Source: Actinernus sp. WN-2022
Lineage: Eukaryota; Cnidaria; Anthozoa; Actiniaria; Actinernidae
Assembly (NCBI GenBank): GCA_030867875.1
Contig: JAOWCC010001751.1
Coordinates: forward strand, 24,854,369-24,918,368
Direction: 5' to 3'
Length of the DNA: 64,000 bases
Shown here: positions 56,160 through 64,000 of the stretch, piece by piece
How the letters are laid out: the number at the start of each line of letters is the position of its first letter
How positions within the stretch are numbered: position 1 is the stretch's first letter
Made by a program: the position numbers and the translations under genes
The notes under the pieces: model-generated
The model's database searches: none
Told to the model about the DNA's origin: nothing
What the model saw: only the letters and a program-made list of their open reading frames with translations

Positions 56160-57625
56160 CTGGTTTCCCACTCGCGAAAGAGACGTCTGGGAAGTGAGGC
56201 AGAAAATGCCATACTGATGACGTAGCAGATAGCCGTTTCACGATGCATAAATTAGTTGCAATTCTCAGAAGCCGAATGCGAACAACAGAGTTCTTTTCAA
56301 GGAATATATATAATGCACTAGTCAATTGAAACCCCCACCCCTCCGGTCCCGGGGAAGGGTGGGGGATAACAGGGGCATTGATCACTTTTGAACCACAGTC
56401 TGTCCCGTGGGGGTAGTAGATTTGACTGACTTTGACTTTTCGGGTGTCCCCACCTCGGGGAAGAGGGGAACTGGGAACTAGTATGGAAGCTTCCAAGATG
56501 GCGGACAAGCTGATACTTCTTTTGAATAAATCTTTCTATAGATGGTGAGTTGATTTTAGAGTAGAGACAAGTTCTCCTTTAAGCTGAACTTCAGCCAAGA
56601 GAGACTTAGTTTGCGTGATTACTAAAGAAAACTATAAAAGCTACACAAATCTTGGAAGAAGAACATTAAAAATCTCTCCTTTTAAAAGTTTCTTTCCCTT
56701 CAAAATTTTTGATCTCAACTTTCTTTCCCCAGGGATAGGGGCATTTGATCTGAACTAAAGCCTCTGGGGTGGGGGTATTGATGATTTTTGATCAGGTCTC
56801 TGTCAAATCCCCCACCCTTCCCCGGGACCAGGGGGGTGGGGGTTTCAATTGACTAGTGCATAACTACCGTGGCTGCTCGTTTGCTTGGCAGTGGATCACC
56901 GTCACGAACAACTCATGAAATTCAAGCCTATTTAGCGTGTGCCGGTGCTGTTGCTGGCTCCTTTGCAGACTGAGTTCTTTCAGCGGCTAGTAAAGCGAAA
57001 TGTCGTACTGTCAAAACATTTCCAAGAAAGGTACTGACTACTGTCATAGTTGTTTATAATTTCATATCAGTAAACCTACATACACTGAGCTATCACAAAA
57101 CACTGGATGAGTTGTTGTTGCGGCGGATAAATCGTTCAGACAGTGAATCTGGGCTATGAATCACGAACCAAGTGTGATATGAATCAATCACCCAAGCAAA
57201 CGGGCAGCCTTGGTAGTATACCTGAAAATAACCGCTGCATTCTGTAGCTAACCTTTTCGGCTACTGACCTGACAAAAGAGCTGGCTTGAAAAGTGGCCTG
57301 CTGTGCTGTGTGTAGGTTTTGAAATTATAAACAACTATTACGTTTTGACAGTCGTAGGACAAATTCTCTTGACCGGGCCGAGCCGCTGAAAGAACGAAGC
57401 AAGCGAGCTACCAACACACGCTAAATATATAGGCTTGAATTTCATGGTTGTTCATGACGGTGATCCACTGCCAAGCAAACGAGCAGCCTCGGTAGTTATA
57501 TTCCTTGAAAAGAACTCTGTTGTTCGCATTCGGCTTCTGAGAATTGCAACTAATTTATGCATCGCGAAACGGCTATCTGCTACGTCATCAGTATACTCAC
57601 TTCCCAGACGTCTCTTTCGCGAGTG
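56160..57625. mobile_element. Large palindrome (outer foldback), interrupted in the left arm
   Basis: The right arm, about 57290-57625, reversed, matches the left arm from CCACTCGCGAAAGAGACGTC at 56168 onward: the GCAGATAGCCGTTTCGCGA and AACAACAGAGTTCTTTTCAA words, and then, after an insertion, GCTCGTTTGCTTGGCAGTGG, ATGAAATTCAAGCCTAT and AGTTGTTTATAATTTC. The centre lies between about 57080 and 57290. Minus- and plus-strand frames in the arms share FLEKNSVVRIRLLRIATNLC because they are the same sequence. Confidence 0.85.
56311..56865. mobile_element. Inner foldback inserted in the outer palindrome
   Basis: ATGCACTAGTCAATTGAAAC with C-rich CCCACCCC words at the left and GTTTCAATTGACTAGTGCAT at the right. 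The other arm of the outer palindrome keeps the uninterrupted sequence (reversed: CAAGGAATATAACTACCGAG). That defines this insertion and a TA (or ATA) target duplication. Confidence 0.85.
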
Positions 57626-57654
57626 GGGAGCGCCTGGTCACGAGGTTGGTTCAC

Positions 57655-58180
57655 ACTCCGATCCTAAAGCTGTTCTATCTGGAGTACCCCAGAGAACTAT
57701 TCTTGCTCCTGTTTTATTTTTATTATACCTTAATGACATTACTGAGAACATTAACTCTAAGATTCGTTTATTTGCCGATGGTAGTATTATCTAACCATTT
57801 TACAGCAAGACCTTGACACTTTGAATGAATGGGCTAATCACTTTTAACTCTTCCAAATGCTACCATTTAGGTATTACTAACAAACGAGTTCCTATGTTCT
57901 TTAGCTATGTATTGAATAATCAACTTCTCTCTAGAGTATCTTCAACTAAATACTTAGGTATTACAATTAATCACAACCTTAGCTGGAACCAGCATTGTGA
58001 CGGCAACATTTGAAGCAAGGAGAATTTGAAGCAAGGAGAATTCTCAGTGACTGCAGTATGCAAGTCAGTTAAATCCAGAGCTTATACTCTAGTCTTGTTC
58101 GCCCGCAATTACAATATGCTTGCTCTGCATGGAACCCACACACTAAAAGGAACTCTAATAACATTGAAATGATCCAGCGC
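57655..58180 (+). pseudogene. Non-LTR reverse-transcriptase fragment
   Basis: SGVPQRTILAPVLFLLYLND and INSKIRLFADGSII are RT motifs B and C. The catalytic FADD reads FADG. NQLLSRVSSTKYLGITINHN follows in another frame, then SRAYTLV. It is joined directly to the outer palindrome's right end. Non-functional. Confidence 0.8.
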
Positions 58181-58331
58181 CTTCTCGGTCAGATCCAAGA
58201 TGGCGGACCGAGAAGACCCTGGTCACAAGGTTGAGTGTGAAACCGTTATGAAATTTTGGCGTGCGCTCATTGTCTGAAAGCAATCACGCGACGGCGTGAT
58301 AGTCTAGTTGTCATCCGCGGATGCAAACTAT

Positions 58332-58530
58332 TTAAGAAATAGAAAACATTTCCCGTGTTTCTATAGAGTTATAGAAACACGAGTGGGAAGTTTGGGAGAA
58401 CGAGAAATGGCAGTGGGAACACGAGCCCGAAGGGCGAGTGTTTCCACAGCTATTTCGAGTTCTTCCAAACTTCCACAAGTGTTTCTATACTCTATAGAAA
58501 CAAGGGGAAAATGTTTTCTATTTCCTTTAT
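58332..58530. repeat. 200-bp palindrome (AGAAATAGAAAACATTT ends)
   Basis: TAAGAAATAGAAAACATTTC is mirrored by AAATGTTTTCTATTTCCTTT. GTTTCTATAGAGTTATAGAA pairs with TTCTATACTCTATAGAAACA, and the centre is around GAGCCCGAAGGGCGAG. Confidence 0.85.
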
Positions 58531-58647
58531 AAAATAACCCCCAGAAAATAAGTACAACAATGGAAAATCACTCATTTATTAGTATCACGAAAATGTAAAT
58601 TCTCCTAACCACGCAAGCAAAACTGAGCGCGCGCTCAACTTTCTATG

Positions 58648-59072
58648 TTTCTATAGAGTTTTATAATATAGATACGATAGTACGCGCGCTCTGATTGGCT
58701 AAGAAGCCATGTTTTATCAGAGTATATAACATGGTTAGCCGTGTTATATAGTTTTCAACTGGCGGTTTCCTTTCATCGCGCGCGTAAATCTATATTATAA
58801 AACAGATAAAGAAGCCTTAAATCCATGTTTTATACTATCATAAAACACTCTGGTCATTTGAGAACACTCTAGAAATGTTGAAAGCACGCGCCTTCGGCTT
58901 GTGCTTTAACATTTCTCTCATGTTCTCAAATGCCCATCGTGTTTTATGATAGTATAAAACATGGCTAAGGCTTCTTTATTTGTTAAATAGAAACACGGCT
59001 TTCAGCCAATCGGAGCGCGCGTACTATCGAATCTATTTTATAACACACTCTATTTGTATATTATAGTTCACC
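58648..59072. mobile_element. Foldback with GATAGTACGCGCGCTC arms and an inner palindrome
   Basis: GATAGTACGCGCGCTCTGAT near 58670 is mirrored by TCGGAGCGCGCGTACTATCG near 59011. An inner palindrome at about 58805-58985 pairs CATGTTTTATACTATCATAA with TTATGATAGTATAAAACATG around GCGCCTTCGGCTTGTGC. Confidence 0.8.
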
Positions 59073-59520
59073 ACAAAATGTTGGCGCGCGCTCATTGACC
59101 AAGAGCGATCACGTGACAGTTGTCGTCCGCGGAGGCAAACTATCAGGCGTTATAGTTCACCACAAAATTTTGGCGCGCGCTCATTGGTCAAAAGCGATCA
59201 GGTGACGTGATAGTTGTCATCCGCGGAGGAAAACTATCAAGCGATAGTGCCCGCTGAGCACGAAAGACAATTTTGTGTTGAACAATAACGCAAATAGACT
59301 GTGTTCTTGGGCGTATATTTGTTTTAAGAACATCAAATTTCCGCGGGCAACTATCAGCCGATAGTTCCTCGACGGACACAGTCTATTTGTATAATAGTTT
59401 CTCTTCTTAAAATTAGCATATACTGAAGTGAAGCCCTCGAATGTATTAAGAACATCAAATTTCCGCGGGCAACGATCAGCCGATAGTACCTCGACGGACA
59501 CACTGCATTTGTATAATAGA
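59073..59520. repeat. Two sets of direct repeats (GTTCACCACAAAAT; CATCAAATTTCCGCGGGCA)
   Basis: ATAGTTCACCACAAAAT(G/T)TT followed by GGCGCGCGCTCATTG occurs at 59073 and 59152. GAACATCAAATTTCCGCGGG with the downstream GATAGT(T/A)CCTCGACGGACAC occurs at 59328 and 59449. A partial copy of the first set lies at 58246-58320. Confidence 0.8.
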
Positions 59521-59840
59521 TACCTTGATATTGTAGTCTAATTGTTAATTATGCACTTTTCTTTCATATGAGGTGGACAGAAACTGATATCTAAAACATT
59601 TAAAAAAATACAATTGTAATACTCGCTTGCGTAATGCATCCCATGTTATTGTTCGGCTTAAAATTTTGATACGTTGAATAAAAACAGATCAGAATGTGTC
59701 AGACATGTTACTATATGTAGAGGTTATATTACAGAGAACCTGTGATTCAAAAATGCAATAATATACAATTATAGCCTAATGTGGTGGTGACTTGTGGTGG
59801 ATATTTATCACAATCAGTGCGGCAAAGTGTCCACCAGCCC

Positions 59841-60135
59841 GGGGGGGGGGGGGGGGGGGGGGGGGGAGTACTCCTGTTTGGTATTATGTATGTGCCGCGG
59901 GTTGGGTCAGGGTTTTGAGCTCAGTTTGGGCAGGTAGGGTCAGGGTTTTGACCTGATTTGGGCAGATCAGGGTCAGGATTTGAGTTTAATGTGGGTGCAG
60001 TCAGGGTCGGGGTTCAGGATTTTTTAGGCATCAGGATTTTTTCCCCCAAAAAAGGGGGCAATCAGGGTTTTGGAGCTCGGATTTTGGGTCAAACAGGGTC
60101 AGGGTTTGAGCCTCTTGGCCTCACATACATACCCA
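59841..60135 (+). repeat. Poly(G) run and degenerate GGGTCAGGGTTTTGA repeats
   Basis: A 26-base G run at 59841-59866 is followed by many imperfect units of GGGTCAGGGTTTTGA to about 60110. Frames through it (GFGARILGQTGSG..) are low-complexity artefacts. Confidence 0.7.
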
Positions 60136-60215
60136 TTTTTCATGTAAGTTGTACAGTACAGTTGTACAGTACAGTTGTACAGTACAGTTGTACAGTACAG
60201 TACAGTTGTACAGTC
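60136..60215. repeat. (GTTGTACAGTACA)n microsatellite
   Basis: About five 13-18-base units of GTTGTACAGTACA. Self-complementary because GTAC is a palindrome. Confidence 0.85.
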
Positions 60216-60219
60216 TCAG

Positions 60220-60545
60220 TTCAACCATTAAGAGCTCTCATTCTATCAGAACTTTCAGCGCCAATTACTGGTTGGACTCGTCTGCCAGATCATTATAGTT
60301 TATCATTATAGTTTATTGTTATTATTTTATCAGTAGTTTAACATTATTATTATTATTATTATTATATATAGTTACTTATTAGTAGTTAGATTAGTTTTTT
60401 ATCTTAGATATGATTGCTTGTCTGTATTTATTGTTATGTTTGTATTTGTATTGTATCTTAGACGCACAGCTTCAATGTAAATAAGTGTTAGCTTTTTTGA
60501 ATTCTGTGCTTAATAAAGTATCTATCTATCTATCTATCTATCTAC
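60220..60545 (+). mobile_element. Retroelement 3' end with (TATC)n tail
   Basis: An AT-rich block with (ATT)n at 60345-60363 and a terminal GCTTAATAAAGTATC followed by six ATCT/TATC units at 60518-60544. A polyadenylation-like signal just before a tetranucleotide tail is typical of non-LTR 3' ends. Traces of an ORF2 C-terminus may lie at 60220-60300 but are weak. Confidence 0.55.
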
Positions 60546-60580
60546 ATTATCGAAGAACATGACTCATACTGACTCCCTTG

Positions 60581-60737
60581 CAGAGGCGTAGCTGCCCGGA
60601 CGCATGTGCGTCACTCGAAAATTTGGGGGTGGTGGTGGTGTGTGTGTGTTTGGGGGGAGGGGGGTAGGGGGTATGGCACTTTGAGTTGAACTTTCACAAT
60701 TGTGCGTCACTCCGAAAAAATCATGGCTACGCCCCTG
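60581..60737. mobile_element. 157-bp MITE with CAG(A/G)GGCGTAGC ends (hAT-like)
   Basis: Starts CAGAGGCGTAGCTGCC and ends GGCTACGCCCCTG. The GTGCGTCACTC(C)GAAAA words pair inside and the centre is T/G-rich. CAGGGGCGTAGCC-type ends are characteristic of many hAT MITEs. The flanks share CCTTG, but I cannot confirm an 8-bp duplication. Confidence 0.75.
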
Positions 60738-61249
60738 CCTTGTATGATGTAATTATTGTACATATTATGAAACAAGAACAAGAGATAGAGAAAAAGAGAA
60801 GGAAAAGAGAAAGAAAAAAACAGATGCTTGTACAATATATAAAACATTTTTGTGTGACTCCTCTGGAGAGATATTTATTTGTTTACACGCGCGCGTGATA
60901 TACGTACGCGCCTGTTTTTGAAAGCCCCTGGTCTTTCTCTTTCTAATGACTCACTGGTGCGAACATAAAACGTAGAATTCACTGAAATCTCTCAGGATGT
61001 ATGCATTGTTTCCTTCAAAATATCCCAATAATAACAAGTACGAAGACTACTGAATGGAATAAAATGCTGTAGGTTTTCCTTTAAGAAATTTAGCTTTAAA
61101 TTTAGTAAAGTTCAATGAACTTGCAGCAGAGCATACCACCCCGTTCCTCAAACTCTTAGGGTGGGCTTGCTGTGCTGTACTCTTCATTCGGCGAGAAGAC
61201 CCTGGGGACGAGGTTGATGTTGGGTAATCCGGCTCTGGATATGCAGCCA

Positions 61250-62650
61250 TGTTTTATCTGCTGCGTAAATTGCTTTTATAGGTGAGTAATCTCGATTTAA
61301 AGTTGGTGAAGGTTGTCTCGCCGTTTTTATAATATTCTTTACGCAATCATGCAGACATTTGGAGATGTTCGTATAAATATTTTAGGCGCGGAATGATGTA
61401 GTGTAATATGCAGCGATCGAGGCGCGATGTTTAAAACGTTCGATAGAGTATTTTTCAATGTAACTGTAAGGTAACACAACCTATTATCGGAAAGTTTTCT
61501 TTGATCGCTTCCAGTCGTATAATATAATGAAGAGGGCTATTGCCAATGTTTTTCTTCTTTAATAGTTGGTACCTGCATAACCTGATTCCTTTCGAATTCA
61601 TTATCGGGCAGATCAACCTAATATCGGACAGTCAATACCTGTTATCGGACACTCGATGTTTCTGCGCTGTGGGGCAATTTTAATCTTTGGTTCAATTTAT
61701 TTTGAACCGGAGCAAATATTTTTGAACTGGGGCAAATATTTCAGGATTTGTTTGTAATATTAGCCATATAAAAGGCTAAACAATTGACTTGTTGATTGCC
61801 TGTGAGCTTATTATGTTCACTGACCGATTGTATTATGATAAATTCTTGGTGTGCACGTGACGTCATCACGGTGTCTTCAAAAAATTAAATTCTAAACTAT
61901 ATATCCTATAAAAAAAATTATTTAACATTTTGTAGATGTGTGTGATTTAAGTTCTCAGACGAAATTTCAGTTCAATACGATGTTTTGCTCACGAGATACA
62001 GAGGTTTGAATTATGTCTCAACACTGTCCTTCACGTGTTTATATTAATCACGAAGTCACAAATTTGCGTCAAATTAAAGGTTTTTGGCCTTACAAATGTT
62101 TAAAAGTTATGTTTAATAGGACTCATAGTGAAACCGACTGAAATGGATGGAATATTCGCTTTGTTTAAAATGTTGAAGTTTTGGCGGCCATGTTGGATGA
62201 TAACCCTTGTCATCCAACATGGCCGCGGCATACATTTTACACTAATAACCTCTGATATTTGTTCGCCCATAACTCTGAAACGAAATGCTCTTCTGCTTCA
62301 AAATTCGGCCCAGAGACGTAGTTTTGATATCTCTTCAAGCTGAAAAACATTTTATTTCATTTGGCAATAAAAAAAAATTCGAGTCACGTGGTTGCACACG
62401 AAGAATACAGACAAACTCACATGTTTACCTATGAACTCTAGTTACCAATTAGCTCTAAAAACCCATTGTTTACCCGTGAGATTATGTTCACTGACCGGTC
62501 AGGGTCTTTTTATGTTGGGGTAAGATATTGTATTATGATAAATACAGACAAACTCACATGTTTACCAGTGAACTCTAGTCGCCAATTAGCCCTAAAAACC
62601 CATTGTTTACCTAGCCCTGAAAACCTAACTTAGTGAGCAATTGGGTTTCT
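61250..62650. other. Spacer with repeat copies, no gene seen
   Basis: Contains the third ATTATCGGACA repeat (61477-61650) and a short hairpin at 62180-62228 (GGCGGCCATGTTGGATGA / TCATCCAACATGGCCGC). It also holds a roughly 90-base direct repeat around ACAGACAAACTCACATGTTT at 62408 and 62546. The 71-residue frame at 62128-62343 is read through the hairpin. Confidence 0.5.
61477..61650. repeat. ATTATCGGACA repeat family, copy 3
   Basis: CCTATTATCGGAAAG, CTTCCAGTCGTATAAT, AAGAGGGCTATTGCCAATG and three further ATCGG(A/G)CA words in the order seen at 24980 and 47215. Confidence 0.65.
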
Positions 62651-62654
62651 TATA

Positions 62655-62817
62655 AGTAATAGCATGACATGAGGGAAATTATAAGCGCTTAAATTTCCTA
62701 GAGAGCTGAGGGAGGATCTGTGGAAGTCTCAATGCCGCAGGTGGAGGGACTTTTACAGATCCTCCCGAGGCTCGAGAGGAAATTTAAGCGCTAATTTTCC
62801 AAAATGTCATGCTATTA
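62655..62817. mobile_element. Palindrome related to 7408-7570
   Basis: AGTAATAGCATGACAT pairs with ATGTCATGCTATTA, and AAGCGCTTAAATTTCC pairs with GGAAATTTAAGCGCT. The core GGACTTTTACAGATCCTCCC matches the core of the 7408 palindrome. Confidence 0.8.
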
Positions 62818-62959
62818 GATTGTAATGCTATGATCTCCAAGGAAGAGAACTAATCTGCGAGAAGTTTGGTTCTATCTGCCAGAAGTAAACATGTCACAGT
62901 TGAGTGGCTTTCCAAAATGTTTTGTTATTATGCTTGATTGGGCACAGTAGATTGAATGA

Positions 62960-63105
62960 GCCTGGCTTCCCCTGGGGACAAGTGTGTTGTTTTTGAGAAG
63001 CATTATATTTGCAGTAAAACACAATGTAATTATGTGCTTGACTAAAATTAATATTCAAATTAGGCCATGCATATAGGGTTTGAAGCATCCCACATGGAAG
63101 ACTGC
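62960..63105 (-). repeat. Partial copy of the 6734-7403 element
   Basis: GGCTTCCCCTGGGGA, GTGTTGTTTTTGAGAAG, TGTAATTATG, TTGACTAAA..ATATTCAAA and ATCCCACATGGAAGA occur in the order found on the reverse strand of 7100-7270. Confidence 0.65.
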
Positions 63106-63284
63106 GGTGTAAGGAATCAAGAGGCGTGCATCGCGCAGTCATAAATCAACAGAAAGCACAGGGTTAGAGGACATAGTATTCACTCTAACCCAATGCGGTC
63201 AGGGAGATTTTGATGTCTCCTCGCCAGCGTGCATGCTCTCCTAAGTTTCCCTCTTGCATGGTGAATGAGGTCTGAAAATGTACT

Positions 63285-63525
63285 TTATTTTGGGCAAGCA
63301 TGGCGGGAATAAGCGTTATTGTTGCCTTGTTGCATTTAGTTGTTTTATAGCCCCAATGGTTGTTTCAGGTATCGTTAGAAATTCAGAGCTTCTTCACTGT
63401 GCTATAAAGTATACCTCAAGTTTTCACATTCTATAATAAACCGTTTCTTTGCAATAATTAACTTACCTTGCTGACGTGCACCAGTTTATCATGTTTCATC
63501 GACAGGGTGTCCGATAGCAAGGTTT
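63285..63525. repeat. Dispersed repeat, partner of 25305-25800
   Basis: Shares TTGCATTTAGTTGTTTTATA, CACATTCTATAATAAA-like and TCATGTTTCATCGACAGGGT with the earlier copy. It contains an extra GGTTGTTTCAGG..TTAGAAATTCAG block matching SINE tails elsewhere in the window. Confidence 0.55.
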
Positions 63526-63745
63526 GTGGAGTTACATTGATAATTTATTCTCTTGGCAGTGGAAAATCACGACAGGATGCGATAAAGTCTATTCACGAGA
63601 TAAAGGTTGGCCGTTAAAGTGTTCTGGTGGAGCTGTGCTGCTTTCGGGTTTGATTTTGTTCAAGTTTTTGGGAATCGCGTGGTGTCTGCATTATGAAGTA
63701 CAGCACGAGGAAGCACAGGCGGCCCAAGTTCTGACTATGTATTAA
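63524..63745 (+). CDS. Unrecognised short frame with one hydrophobic segment
   Basis: Open for 73 codons only if a TTG start is allowed, so if real it is probably an exon, possibly entered after TTCTCTTGGCAG at about 63557. It encodes a hydrophobic run (GGAVLLSGLILFKFLGIAWC) and an acidic tail ending QVLTMY-stop. It has no recognised family and no confirmed upstream exon. It follows a dispersed repeat and could be chance. Confidence 0.15.
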   Translation: MWSYIDNLFSWQWKITTGCDKVYSRDKGWPLKCSGGAVLLSGLILFKFLGIAWCLHYEVQHEEAQAAQVLTMY

Positions 63746-63881
63746 AAACAGTAAATATAGAAGCAGTGAATCACAAGGTTTGTATGGGAGTTCTTCTGAT
63801 AACTCAGAATAATAACGTAAATTTAGTTACGGATCTTCTGTAATACAAGGTAAATAAAGGAAGAAGGCTTTCTTGAAGTTG

Positions 63882-64000
63882 TTTTGTTGTCCTATTTGTG
63901 TTCAGGTTGCTAGAACGGTGTTTTATGAAAGTCTTGAGTCAAGCGCTGGACATCCATAAAACACTGTTCTAGCGACCTGAACACAAATAGGACAACAAAA
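63882..64000. repeat. Palindrome at the window's end
   Basis: TTTTGTTGTCCTATTTGTGT at 63882 is exactly mirrored by the last 20 bases of the window. The arms are about 49 bases with two or three mismatches and a 21-base spacer. The arms cannot be followed beyond base 64000. Confidence 0.9.

Noticed and set aside
56143..57794. Two similar frames on opposite strands (FLEKNSVVRIRLLRIATN) as a duplicated gene pair.
   Set aside because: They are the two arms of one palindrome; identical sequence in inverted orientation explains the similarity.

Overview
This is animal nuclear DNA: spliced, intron-rich genes with GT/AG junctions, AT-rich intergenic sequence, and an exceptional density of foldback (MITE-like) elements and degraded retrotransposons. 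The gene families (a TPTE-type phosphatase, a mitochondrial ornithine carrier, a pyrroline-5-carboxylate reductase) are metazoan in type. The repeat vocabulary and the Penelope-like element with a GIY-YIG domain suggest a marine invertebrate, probably an anthozoan cnidarian such as a coral or anemone. That placement is an inference and has not been tested.

Four genes are supported. (1) Plus strand, 1012-14529: nine exons of a TPTE/voltage-sensing phosphatase, from the WPD-loop region through the CX5R active site to the C2 domain and stop; the amino-terminal part lies before the window. (2) Minus strand, 28697-23121: a complete two-exon, 236-residue protein with a UBA-like helix bundle, a PPPPY motif and three LIM/DA1-like zinc modules; I do not recognise a named family with this architecture. 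(3) Plus strand, 40293-41144: an intronless P5C reductase. (4) Minus strand, 53452-49207: a five-exon, 308-residue SLC25A15-like mitochondrial ornithine carrier. Genes 3 and 4 belong to the same metabolic route (ornithine to P5C to proline), although they are 8 kb apart on opposite strands and linkage may be chance.

Everything else I can read is mobile-element debris. Introns and spacers hold 3' ends and ORF2 scraps of several non-LTR retrotransposons, tRNA-derived SINEs, a Penelope-like insertion (33881-35160) with a 10-bp target duplication, and many palindromes. Several element families recur within the window: 14819/42703, 7779/38517, 14134/21937, 6734 with 62960, 7408 with 62655, and 24980/47215/61477. 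Nested insertions can be ordered directly: a Penelope-like copy inside a TIR element, a foldback inside another foldback's arm at 56310, and a foldback inside a LINE at 18876. A 1.6-kb TIR element carrying a 152-bp minisatellite starts 17 bases after a phosphatase exon. A 1.4-1.8-kb segment is directly duplicated at 29412 and 30948.

I see no CRISPR array, operon, rRNA gene or functional tRNA gene. The most interesting items are the zinc-module gene, the Penelope-like insertion and the palindromes whose arms preserve pre-insertion sites.
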